Positions 10,428-21,400 of a stretch of DNA of 64,000 bases are shown here, piece after piece (within the stretch, counting starts at the first letter, position 1; the number at the start of each line of letters is the position of its first letter). The stretch is from Gnomoniopsis sp. IMI 355080 (Eukaryota; Ascomycota; Sordariomycetes; Diaporthales; Gnomoniaceae). Made by a program: the position numbers and the translations under genes. The notes beneath the pieces are model-generated. The model was given only the letters and a program-made list of their open reading frames with translations. It was not told the origin of the DNA and did not search any database. The DNA is taken from contig JAPEVC010000176.1 of assembly GCA_027946555.1 (NCBI GenBank), positions 1-64,000 of the forward strand. Direction: 5' to 3'.

Positions 10428-12569
10428 TCAACAAAACTTGACTGTCTCTTCCACCGGTCCAGCTGCTTCCCACGATTTCCTAGATAGGAAGAAAACGCCC
10501 CACCTTTCCACACAACCTGGCACATCGCAAGATCTATTGATTCCTAGACAGAAGACATGATCCACTAGTTTTGCCGTTCCTCCTCCTTGAGGGCGCCGTT
10601 GGGCAGGTGAAGATCCTTCGACGAGTTGGGATTGGACAATCTTGATCATTTCTATCCCGTCTCGAAGAAGGCGTGCTTCGGTGCTCTCTCGAACCTCCCA
10701 CTCGGGAAATCCTGCCTTGTTATCGCCGAAGTCCGAGAAATCAACATCGTTTCCATGCGTGTCTTTCAGTTGTAGCTTTCGGGATGGTAGGTCGCACTCA
10801 GAGCACGAGAATTTGACGATTTCAGATTTGACAGTGACGGTAGATGCCGATCTTGAGAGCTCAAGGCTGGCCAGCTGCTGCGAGAAGCGACGGCGGTCAT
10901 GGGGCAATATCTGCTGAAGGTCCCTATCACACACATGTCCCCCTGCAAAGAAGGGATGGCCTTCTGCATTCAGGCTTAAACGGTTGCCGTCCCCTCGAGG
11001 TAGGTAAAAGTGCCGCATGCCATCGTGGGTATACCAGCCAGCCCAGCTCCAACTAGGGAAGCCATTGCGGCGCTTGTCAGTGTCCTGGGTGAATAGTAGT
11101 GCGTAGTGAAAGTCCACTAATGGCATACCCCAGAAAAATTCGGTTTGTTTCTGGTGTGCGATAAGATTTAGACATCCTTGGATGGCGTTCAATCTGTCGG
11201 ACTCGTAGGTTAATTCTCGGCGAGAATATATACTGATGATCATGTCGTAATCGTAGAAATCCCAAGTCGTGGAACGGCGCCAATAGGAGGCGAGAAGTAC
11301 CCAAATCCCTCGAGATGACAAGTCAATGCCCGGGATGACCCCTTCGTGACCATAAATCCCGGAGTGCATGGATTCCCTCCACTGACCAGCCGAGCAATAA
11401 AAGGTAACTTCGCCCTGGTTGAAATAAGCGATCCTTGTCGCCAGCTGCCCCTCCTGGAACGTCCAACCACGATTGTTCCAGGAGGTTTCAGTCGCATCGT
11501 AGGAGTATGATGAAATGTATTGACGTCCTCGGATTTTCTCGATCTTCAATTCTTCACGAGGTCCATTGATTTCCTTGGTGAGCGATCGGTGTTCTAGAAG
11601 AGAAACACCACCTGTGACAAAAGTTATGTAGGATAGACGGTAAATGAAGCCCATCATGCTGATCTCGGATTCTTTTTGAACAGAATCCGCCTGATTTATA
11701 CAATATACATCTGACCACAAGTACGGAATGGACAGTTTTCGGCAAATGTATATGGCATCTTCAACGAGCGGAGGCACTCCATGCTCGGGAAGTGATAGCG
11801 AGTGCGAGCTGCGCACCAGGCCATCTGAAAGCTTCAAATATGCCTCCTTGTTTCTCCCCCAAACCCAACTGAGGGTTGCGTATCTGGTTGTGGTTGGGTT
11901 GACTTCGACAAGATTCCGTGTGGATACATCGATTGTCCGGATAAGCGGTAAATCGGCCAACATTTGCTCCGGAACATCCTTGCTATTGCAGGTGCCTTCA
12001 TGGTGCTCGGAGCAGGTCATGACCCATTTGGACAGCAGTTTGAGGCTGTTTTCTAACGTTGTCGAAGGGAAGCCGTTCAACAGAGGTCGCTTAGGGTCCA
12101 CAGAGTCAGGAGACAGAAGTTTGATATGGCCACAACGTCGAATGCTGTTTTGCTGGATCTTGCGCTTTTCGTCTTCAGGGCAATCCGGCTTGGCCGAAAG
12201 CTGAATCTCTAGGGCCGTCGCGACAAGATTTCGTGTATCTTCTCTTATATACATCATGTCTTCATAGTAATCTGCAACGATAGGTCGGAGAGAGCAGCGC
12301 ACGTTGTCCGGATCGCACTCGCCCCTATCCTCAACCTGATAATTTGATCCCAAATGCATCCATGGATGCGTGGTATCGTTTGTCCCATACAATTCGTGTC
12401 TTACCAGGCGGCATAACGGGCACTGGAAGTTGGATTTGATCTCCTTCAGGCTACCAATCTCGAATGTGGCCGATACCGGGCCGCGAACAGATACGTGGCG
12501 AGGGCCGGTGAACAGAGAATACAAGTTGAGACGCTCACACTCCCCGCAGAGTTTGTCGGTGTCCGGCAT
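10428..12569 (-). CDS. HET-domain (heterokaryon incompatibility) protein
   Basis: Single exon, 713 residues. The N-terminus has two CxxC pairs (C8/C11 and C50/C53) in the LCGECERL and FQCPLCRL context common in HET proteins. The HET domain core follows: YATLSWVWG near 230, the VEDAIYICRKLSIPYLWSDVYCINQ block near 269-293, then ISMMGFIYRLSYITFV. The C-terminal half has GWTFQEGQLATRIAYF and the PSWSWAGW segment typical of these proteins. HET domains trigger cell death or growth arrest when partner alleles clash on hyphal fusion. Here CINQ replaces the more usual CIDQ. No NACHT/WD partner domain is fused and no obvious partner gene is adjacent, so its recognition role is unproven. It diverges from the hemerythrin-like gene. 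Confidence 0.88.
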   Translation of the reverse strand: MPDTDKLCGECERLNLYSLFTGPRHVSVRGPVSATFEIGSLKEIKSNFQCPLCRLVRHELYGTNDTTHPWMHLGSNYQVEDRGECDPDNVRCSLRPIVADYYEDMMYIREDTRNLVATALEIQLSAKPDCPEDEKRKIQQNSIRRCGHIKLLSPDSVDPKRPLLNGFPSTTLENSLKLLSKWVMTCSEHHEGTCNSKDVPEQMLADLPLIRTIDVSTRNLVEVNPTTTRYATLSWVWGRNKEAYLKLSDGLVRSSHSLSLPEHGVPPLVEDAIYICRKLSIPYLWSDVYCINQADSVQKESEISMMGFIYRLSYITFVTGGVSLLEHRSLTKEINGPREELKIEKIRGRQYISSYSYDATETSWNNRGWTFQEGQLATRIAYFNQGEVTFYCSAGQWRESMHSGIYGHEGVIPGIDLSSRGIWVLLASYWRRSTTWDFYDYDMIISIYSRRELTYESDRLNAIQGCLNLIAHQKQTEFFWGMPLVDFHYALLFTQDTDKRRNGFPSWSWAGWYTHDGMRHFYLPRGDGNRLSLNAEGHPFFAGGHVCDRDLQQILPHDRRRFSQQLASLELSRSASTVTVKSEIVKFSCSECDLPSRKLQLKDTHGNDVDFSDFGDNKAGFPEWEVRESTEARLLRDGIEMIKIVQSQLVEGSSPAQRRPQGGGTAKLVDHVFCLGINRSCDVPGCVERWGVFFLSRKSWEAAGPVEETVKFC

Positions 12570-13218
12570 TGCAGTTGATTATATAGACCGCATATCCTCA
12601 TAAAATAGTAGATGAGATTGAGCTGCATACTCATGGGGCTGTGGCGCAAATAAGCCAGGTCAGCGCCAGCTCACGCGGCGATTGGCACGAGGCGACCAGG
12701 GCACCTGCATGGTGCATGGTGGGGAAGCACGCATTGGCTGACAAGTCGAAGGGCGAACCGATCATGGCCGCCATATACTGGGCTTTTACAGAAGTCCTCG
12801 AGGTATGATCAGTGAATAGTCTGTGTCTATGTACCTATCTAGGTAGGTACCTAAGTACTTACATGTGTAGTAGAGGCCTCAGAAGTAAAGTCAAGGAAGA
12901 ACCGGGGTGGATCCCAGCCCTGCGGCTAAGAGTGGGGACCTTCCGGAGCTCTAATCCCTGCCGAGCCCTCAACCAATCATCTGCTCCTCGTTACTCACCG
13001 TCCATCACCCGAGGCGGACTCTCGGACGCGACGACGTGCGATTAATGCCAGTGTGGAAGTTGCCGACTTGATCAGGCCACTTCTCACGTATCATAGCATC
13101 ACTGCAGAGTGAGTCCTCGGGACATGAGCTCGACTGTGCCGTGACCCAAAGGCAGCCATCAACCAAGTATATCTACAGCTTCCCACCTCCTGCGCGTCTC
13201 ACCTCGCTCTCTGCCAGA
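12570..13218. other. Divergent promoter region
   Basis: About 650 bp shared between the HET-domain gene (minus) and the hemerythrin-like gene (plus). It contains a dense TACC/TAGG run at 12831-12856. No gene seen. Confidence 0.5.
12833..12853. repeat. TACC/TAGG palindromic run
   Basis: The run cctatctaggtaggtaccta contains the perfect palindrome TAGGTACCTA at 12844-12853. It lies in the divergent promoter between the HET and hemerythrin-like genes. Confidence 0.6.
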
Positions 13219-14207
13219 ATGCCTTCTATTCTCAGCTCAGCCGTATTCATCGGCATCGCTTCCATCATTCTCACCCTACTCGCCTCGAGCTCACCCTTCA
13301 TGATGGCCTCCACGCCCGCCGCCGGCGCCAAACCCTGGGCCGACCAGCCCATGAAGCTGGTTGAGACGCCCATGTATGGCTCCAAGAAGCGTCAAGAGAG
13401 CACAGCGTCCAAAGGCTACATCTTTGTCTCGGGCGCCAGCCATATGGCCCTGCTTCACAACTCGATATTCCGCGGATTCAACAGCATTTATTTGCAGGCG
13501 CCGCATGTACGCGACGCCGACAAGCCCGACTTCGTGGGCTATGCCTTGACTTGGTTCAAGTTTGTCAAATCGCACCACGATGACGAGGAGTTGAACTTGT
13601 TCACCAAGATTGAGGATCTCTTGGATGACAAGACCGTCTTTGAGGAGACCCACAAGGAGCACGGTACGCAGTGTTGACTCCTCTCTGAATTCCCAAGACT
13701 TGGCGCGCAACTCTATCTAATACCATCACTCTAGAATCCTTCATGCCCGGCCTGGTCGAGTTCAACGACTACCTTTCCACCCTGCCTACACCGCAAGCCT
13801 TCAACGCTACCAAGCTCCTCGCAATCATGGACTCCTTCCACGCCCCATTTGAGACCCACTTCCACAATGAGATCGCCACCATTCTCTCTCTTCGAGACCA
13901 TCCCAACGCACCCGCAGGCGACTCCCCAAGGTCCGCTGAAGCCTCCGACATGCTCCGGGCATGGGGCAAGAAAACCGTCTCCAAGGCCGGCACAACCGAC
14001 GTCGTCCCGTTCTTCCTTCTCAACACCGACCTCTCCGACAAGTTTGAGGAGGGTCTTTGGAGCAATTGGCCCCCGATGCCTGCGCCTATCAAGTGGGGCC
14101 TGATCAATGTGGGTGGATGGTATTACGGCGGGTATTGGAAATTCGCTAGTTGTGATTCCCAGGGAATGCCACGGGAGCTGTATGCGTTGGAGAGGAAGGA
14201 TGCGTAG
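13219..14207 (+). CDS. Hemerythrin-like HHE-domain protein, two exons
   Basis: Exons 13219-13663 and 13735-14207 join through a phase-1, 71-nt intron (GTACGC...CTAG) and give 305 residues. I chose the ATG at 13219; the frame upstream opens only with a GTG. The N-terminus is hydrophobic (AVFIGIASIILTLLASS), a signal or anchor. The HHE cation-binding helices follow: HMALLHNSIFRGFNSIYLQAP, then KSHHDDEELNLF, then THKEHESFMPGL, whose EH pair is completed across the splice. A second half contains HAPFETHFHNEI. Such proteins bind di-iron or other metals; fungal members are poorly characterised. It is expressed divergently from the HET gene. Confidence 0.85.
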
Positions 14208-14656
14208 CTCGTGTTTGGCCTGAAAATGCTGTTGACATCTATTGCGGCGTTATGGATGGCGTTCTGTCCTTGGGAGGGCGGTTGAATCGCTGATCGGAAA
14301 GGTGGGACAGTCATCACATGCTTGGATTTTGATAGGCCTAGGGCCCCAAGCGAGTATGAAACTTAAAGAGAAAAAAAGCAATGGAAAGCAGTTCCCAACT
14401 AGGTATGTGCGCAGGTTCATCACCATCTGCACTATGTGTGCTGATCCTCGTGCAGGGCTTCTCGCTGTGGCATAAGGTCACCGAGATACTGGACTCGCCA
14501 GGCTTACAGAAACATTGGAGTTGGGAATGCGTCTTATGTCGGACCATATGATCCTTCACAGCTGAATCCGCCCGCTCCTCGTCATTCTGGGGCAGAAAAT
14601 CGGATTGGGCGCAGGAAAGCAACTCAAGATATCGGTCCCTGGTAAACAGAGAGCGC
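14208..14656. other. Intergenic spacer
   Basis: Holds the 3' region of the hemerythrin-like gene. No convincing gene. Confidence 0.4.
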
Positions 14657-14950
14657 CTACAGCGTTGAAGACGTAGCGTCAGGCATCTCGTGGGAACGGG
14701 GATAGCAGTTCACATACGCGTTAGCCATCTCACTTTCTTCTCTTTGCTGCAGAGGGTGGTAGGGTCGCCAATCGATGGCTTTTCGACCCTCCATGTGAAG
14801 ACAGTCGCATTCATTTGGGTCGAACCGGCGGGGCTTAGGCAGTCGCCGTTGGCTCAGCTCCCTCGTCCTCGTCTGAGACATGGGCGCTTCCTCTACTGTC
14901 CTCGAGCCCCACGGAGACAGCAACGGAGGGCTCTCGCTGTAGGTGGACAT
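14657..14950 (-). CDS. Possible small hypothetical protein
   Basis: A 97-codon frame from the ATG at 14950. The composition is soluble and polar with SESPPLLSPWGSRTVEE, a PKPRRFDPNECDCLHMEGRK segment and two well-separated Cys. No family is recognised. The opposite strand also has an open frame of 218 codons at 14690-15346, which looks less protein-like because of its Arg/Pro-rich composition. Either may be chance. Confidence 0.25.
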   Translation of the reverse strand: MSTYSESPPLLSPWGSRTVEEAPMSQTRTRELSQRRLPKPRRFDPNECDCLHMEGRKAIDWRPYHPLQQREESEMANAYVNCYPRSHEMPDATSSTL

Positions 14951-15464
14951 CTTCCCAGCTGGCCGAGAGGAATGTGTAGATTCCCAGAACAACTCGACGA
15001 CCACGTTACTTCTTTTCCAGTTATTGTACTGCTCATGACGTCGAAAACAAGATATTTTAGCTTGTATGTTTTTCAAGGTGTGGACATTGCCGTGCTCAGA
15101 CAACTCCCCCGCCTGGAGACGATGGCCACCTGCCTAGGTAGACATTCAAGCCAATTGGTCAGTATCTCCGTTCGTGTATTTCCTCAGCGCAAATTCAGAT
15201 ATCATGTGGCCGTTCGGAAAGCATTGAATAGTACTGATTTCTATGACTGTGATTACTGCTTGTCCTGCATGATCGTCCCAGAAGTCACCAACATTATCTC
15301 CGGTATTCAGATGAAGTACAATCCATACACATTATATCTAGTCTAAGCAGTGTTTCTGCGGGATGTATATCTACTAGCTCCTGTAAAACTCCTATGTCAT
15401 CAAGACATTTTTTTTTAAAAAAAAGCGAAGGCTCCAAGTACAACCTAGATCACATGCCTCCATC
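14951..15464. other. Intergenic spacer
   Basis: Contains a TGCCTAGGTA near-palindrome at 15131-15140 and a T9A8 tract just beyond the stop of the giant gene. No gene seen. Confidence 0.45.
15408..15424. repeat. T9A8 tract downstream of the giant gene
   Basis: Nine T followed by eight A, 41 nt past the stop codon of the minus-strand giant gene. It is self-complementary and rigid. It could lie in the 3' untranslated region or near the cleavage site; function unproven. Confidence 0.6.
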
Positions 15465-18400
15465 TCAAGCTGGCGAGTTTGGCTCTCCATAGCGACTATC
15501 ATAAGGAGAAGGCAAGGGCGGCGGACGTGCTGGGACTTGTCCAGAGGATCCAGCACCTGTCCACCAGCCCGAGAAGCGTTGGCTGATACTTCTCCTACTA
15601 TTATGCGTGGGAATATGCGTTGAAGATGAGCCCTGAGCCGACTCATCTTGATCGTCTCCAGTGACCGGAGGAGAGATCACTCGACGTGGCAAGTTCATTT
15701 CCTCAAAGGTTCGTGGCCCTCTTGAATCTCGTCGGTCATTGCTATCAATGCTGGATGGCGCGCGATCCTGATCAGGGGGTGGTGTTGGTTGCAGCCGAGG
15801 CGACGTCGGAAAGCGTTGTTGGTCGGCATCGTCATCGGCACCTTTGCTCAGTTCGCCCATCTGATCAACGAGTTGAGGGGTTTCCATATAGCCATTAGTA
15901 CCGTTATCGTGGTCAAAGTCCGGCGGTGGTGTTTCTAATGGTCGCGGTGACAGCGGGCTGGCAGCGACAGGAGTCAATGGCTCTTGATCCACTTCCAACA
16001 TCCGCAAATCTTCATGGCTCCCTCTCTTTGCTGACTCCGGGACCGGTTGCAGAACAGGTGCAGTGAAGACTTGCTCCTCACTTTCTTCCGGTAACGTGTC
16101 CTGGAAGTCCTCCCACATACTTGGATCCAACGCCTGGCTCCAGTCAAGACTCTGGCGGTAAAGCGCTGAGAACCTCACTGGCTCTCGTGGCTCTTCTGCT
16201 TCTTCCTCGCCCTCTTCGGGGATTTCATCTTCTAGAGGTACGGTGGGGGTTGATGGAATCGACATCAGGCCTACGTCTTGCATGTACAAACAAGACAGGC
16301 GAACTGGGTCAGCGTTTTCGAGGTCTGCCGGATCCTGTTGAGCTGCTGGTTCGCCGAAGATTGAGTCCTCGTCTTGGTCGTCTTCATCGTTGTCGAGGAC
16401 TGAAGTCGGGGAGGCCAGTTCGCGACCGTAGTCTGTTAATGCTGGAGATGCAGGAATAGAAGGGATGTCCGCTTCATAGAGATCGTCCATGGTGCCTTCT
16501 CCTTCTTCGTCCCTCTCTTCTTGCTCTGCCGAGGAACTCTGGCCTTCTTCAATCTCACGATCGTCGACTTCTGATAGGGCATGTTCCTCATCTTCATGGT
16601 CGTAATTATTGACCGGCTCTTCGTCGAATGGGTCGCTGATTTCAGAGCCCATGCTCGCTTCCTCAAGATCGCTTTCAGCCTCCTCGTCAACGAGACTGCG
16701 TGCTTCAATGGAGCCATCATCGAATTGACTTTCATGCTCTTCATCAAGCACACTGTCATGCATTGACATGCCATCTCCAGCTTGGTCGTCGGCGTCGAAG
16801 TCGTCGATACCTCGATCAGACTCTTCAACACCTTCCCCTTCCATTGGCAACTCATTTTGACCATCCGTTGGCAGCTCCTCCTGATCGTCCATTGGATACT
16901 CCTCTCCTTCCGCCATCGGAAGGAGATCTTCATCCCCCATCGGGAAATCGTCTTCCTCCAAAGGCTCCATGCAGCGCTCCTCTTCCCCGTACATTTCATC
17001 TATAGGTAACTCTTCGTCCCCTTCACCCCGGAAGCTGTCTCCTTCTCCCATCGTGTCCATTGGATACTCAACCTGCTGATCCATTGGATACTCCTCTCCG
17101 TCCATCATTGAGAGGGGTCTTTCACCCTCCATCGGGAATTCCTCTGCCTCCAAAGGCTCCATGGTGCGCTCCTCTTCCCCATACATCTCATCAATAGGTA
17201 ACGCTTCATCTCCTTCACCACGGAAGCTGTCTCGTTCGTCCATTTCGTCCATCGGATAGTGCCCTTCTCCACCCATAAGGTACTCGTCTGCTTCGCCGCC
17301 CATGGGGAGATCTTCTCCCTGCATGGCGTCTGGAGAAGGCAGACCGTCTCCTCCTAACAGATACTCTTCTGCTTCACCGCCCATCGGGAAGTCGTCGCCG
17401 CCCGCGTGGATCGGGTATTCTTCGGCTTCATCAAGACCTCTTCCTTCGTCCAAGCGATCCCCATCCCAATCTGCGGCGAGGGGCTCATCATCATCGACAA
17501 TTCCCCCTCCAACAAAGTCAGTCGGCTCTGCTTCCACTTCCCGACTTGGTTCGCCGTAGAGATCGTCGAGGTCGTTGTCACTGAAACCATGATCGACTTC
17601 TGCATCCTGGCCTTGGCCATGCCATTCTCCTGTACCACCCAGTTCATCAAAGTCTCCTTCTCTATTATCGGCATAGTCCATTTCATCCCCTTGATCATGC
17701 AGCACCGGTTCCCCACCGGAAAGCCCACCGGTCTCGAAATGATCTTCATCGAGAGGGCTGCCTTGTGGATAGTCATCATGAAGTTCATTATCACCGAACA
17801 CTTGACCAGGCTCCATGCCTGTTTCTCTTTCTTCACCGTGGTCTGAGAATGCTGGTTCCTCGTATGGGACGTCCTCTCTCGCATCGAAGTCACCAGCATC
17901 GTCGGACAAGTGCGCCACTTCATGATCTGGCTCGTATAGAGGTGGCTCTTGGCCCATCGGTTCAGATGGATACCCGTTGATTTCGTCAAGATCTTCGACG
18001 CCGTGAACCCCGTAGTTGTCGAGTGCAGGGTCGTGAGGTCCATTTGTATCACCGATGATGTCGTCCTCTGGAGACAAGTCTGTATCAGCATCGTTGGATG
18101 TCGCTGGATGGCTCTGGACGTCGTTGACTGGGTAATTGTCCATCGCAGTCTCCTCTAAAGCACCCCCAAAGTTGGGCGTGTCGTCCGCAGGATAGTGATC
18201 CATATCACCATCGTCAAGTCCTCCCAAGTCGTTCTGATGGGCATGTGAAGCATGAACTTGATCTTCTTCCAGTACACTATCATTGCGAGGGAAAGCATCA
18301 ACAGGAGGGCTCCCTTGTCGTGGTGTATCAAAGGTCGCTGAGCTACCCTCAATTTCCTCCGCTGGGAGTCCATCAACTGCGAAGTCATCGAATCCACCCA

Positions 18401-21400
18401 CATGGCTTTCGTGCTCATGGATTGGATGACTTTGCGCTCCGTCGCCGTCATGGTATCCAGTGCCGCTCTGCAAGTCGTCGAGTGGAGTATCGTCACCATG
18501 GAAGTCGTCAAATCCTTCCTCATGCGCCTCGTTGTTTCCAAAGGCAGGAGCATATGCACTAGTATGCTCCAAGCCATTGGGACTGTCTTGACTGTCCTGA
18601 AAGTGGACATCTTCCTTGACTGTGTCATTGAACTTGTCCGCAATGGGGCCATCCTCAGCGTATAATCGGCCGTTTGGCACATCACGATCGTCCGGGTATT
18701 TTGCCACGGCGTCGAAATCGGGCTCAGGTCCACCCAGTATGACGGCGCTGTTTTCGCCGCCATTTCTGTCGAGTTCGGTTGGGCTGAAGCTCCGTGTTTG
18801 CACCATTCTATCGTTCCATGCCTCAGATTCAGGGCTATGGGGTGTGAAAGACTCTTTGGCAGCCATGGCACTGGGCGACGCTGACGCAGACTCAGCAAAG
18901 ATTTCGTCATCCATGTGGCCAAGTTTTGGCGAGTCGCCGTGGGGTTTCTCCATGTCGTCGAGCGCTGGATACTGATCACCTTGTGGCATGGGCGAGGCGC
19001 CATATCGAAATGCATCATGCTCCGGGGCAGGGCTCGCAATGTCATATTCCGAACCGCGAGCACTAGAAGCACGAACCTCGTCATCTCCAGACATGCGAAG
19101 ATCTCTAGGGCTGTCATCATCGGTGATATGAGCGGTTCTGGGAGGGCTCATTTGCAGATATCCGTCAGCAAAGCTCGTCTCACCCATTGGACGTGTTTGA
19201 GAGCCCATGGGATCGAAGGCATCCACATGATCGACAGGACTAATGACGCTCTGGTTGAAAATATCTGGATTCTCCGATTCATGTTTCCCAGTCTCGTGAA
19301 GATCCGGTGTGGCGTGGGAGGTTGTGTCGTAGATAGCCTCACGCACATGGCTTCCAGGGCGTGAAGCAGACACCCCAGTACGTTCTTCAGTAGCCATTGG
19401 GAGACCTTCAGGGCCAAACCCATCCATTTCAGGCATACCTTCAGGACTTCGAAGAGAAGATTGATCCTGGTCAACACCAGTGTCACGCGGGCTGACAGTC
19501 ACGGATCGATGGTCGACATCAGGAGAAGAAACCTCTTCGCGAGGGGTTTCAACTGCCATCGGCTTAGACGGATGATCCCACTGTCCTGGAGGTGTTATTT
19601 CTGGCATCGGTTCAGGACGGAGAACAGGATTTGGAGAGGCCTCTTGCTCGGACACATGAAGAGGCATATCGAAGTCGCGGGATGGCTCCGGAGACATGGC
19701 CTCTGGTGTCAGATGATCCTCCTTGGCTGCCTGAGGAGATAACAGAGCGGGTGTAACATCTGCTGCAGAGCGAGTAGAGTCCATGTTGGCCACTCCTGAG
19801 AATGTCCGGTCTTGTTGAAGATCCATGTCATCTAATCGAGACTCGAAGATGGGCGAAGTGTAATTTCGAGACATAGCTTGGTCGTCATGTGGGCCGGCTG
19901 TCTTTTCTGATAGCTCTGGCGAGTCGAAGGACTCATGTACGTTTGAGTTCATCACTGGCGACGCGTGAGACACGTAGTCCGGCTCGGCACTGGCGGTTTT
20001 GCTGAAGAGCGTGCGTAATCTGTCCTTGATACCTCCATAATTCGATGGTGCAGGCTCCATGCTCTCAATATCAGTCTTGACAGAGTCGGAGACTTCGCGA
20101 GGCTCTTTTATTTCTGAAAGCGCAGACCGAGTTGCGGGATCCGGACTGTCCATGATGGACCGGTTATCATGTCTATTAGATGAAGATGAGAATTGAGGGA
20201 ATCGGCCCGTAGACTGGCGGTCTGGAGTAGCAGAGCCAGATCCATCGTACAGTGACAGAATCTGGTCTGACAGGTCTCGCTCCGAATCTTGTGGTGAAGT
20301 GGCGAGCCCACCGTCTGCTGCTGGGTACTGACTGTAAACCCGCCCTTCGGGGGACTGAAGATGGCCAGGCTCGTGTTGCGACCTGTATGGGTTGGCCGAA
20401 TCACCCTGCCTTTCTGCAACTTGTGCCCAAGGTGAGGCATGTTCCTCAGAGCTCACGGCCTCTCGGCTAGAGATCAAGGGTGATTCGAAACTTCTAGATA
20501 CAGCGGCTTTCTTCCAGTGGCCATCGAGCTCAGATGGCGAGGCAAACTCTTTTTGCCGTTCCTCATGCATGAAGAAAGTAGGGGGTGTAACAGGGAAGAC
20601 ATTTGTCTGCTCGTCACCACTTTGCCCAAGCTCGGTCTTATTGGGGCTTGAGTACATGCTATTGGCAGTGACTTGCTGAACGTGTGAGTTTCCAACCATG
20701 ACATCCGACTGTCCCGGAATGAAAGCATTTTCCTTCACGAAACTGCGAGAGCTTGGTTCGTGTGCTGCAAAGGGAGAATCCTCACCCTGGTTAAACTCTT
20801 TGCCCTGTATCATAGCCGAAGAGTCAAGGGACGTTTGCTTCACTTGCTCAGGATAGCTGCTGGCAGAAGAACCCCGAGTTCCATCAGGCATCTGCGGTGA
20901 GTTCATGGAATCACCGGTCTCAAACTTTCTGAAATGCTGATTCACCTCTCGAGAAGGCTCAGTCGAAATCGAGCGATCTGTGGCAGCCTCCCTTCGAGAC
21001 ATAGGAGACGCCGATTCTTCTTCCACGAAAAGCATGGGCACTTCTGTGCTGTATGGCGAAGGACCCTCTGTCGTCTTCTCTGTGAACAAAGGCCCAGTGA
21101 TCTCTGGGCTTTTCGAAGTCATGTGCAGAGGTACGCTAGGGTTTTCAACACCACTCATGATAGGTGGATGTGGTGTGATTGGCGTCGATTTGGCACTGGG
21201 CGCCTCCACTGCCGTCTGCATTGGAGATCTGAGCTTGTCGAATGAAGGACGTGCGTCCACTTCTGATTGCTCGTGGTTTCGTCCGTCAGGCTGCCCCTGT
21301 AGTGACAATGATGATGAAGATGGAATTCCGTTGGGATACGGACTGTCTTTGCGTGCAGAAATGCTTTGTGGCATGACAGAGAGACCTTTCACCGGCTCGC

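Noticed and set aside
14690..15346. 218-codon plus-strand frame
   Set aside because: Arg/Pro/Leu-rich composition typical of an antisense or chance frame; no motif, and it overlaps a slightly better minus-strand candidate.
17354..19120. Long minus-strand frames (245 and 321 codons) in a second reading frame of the giant gene
   Set aside because: They are shadows caused by the biased composition of the acidic repeats; composition is Met/Thr/Ser-rich with no family features.
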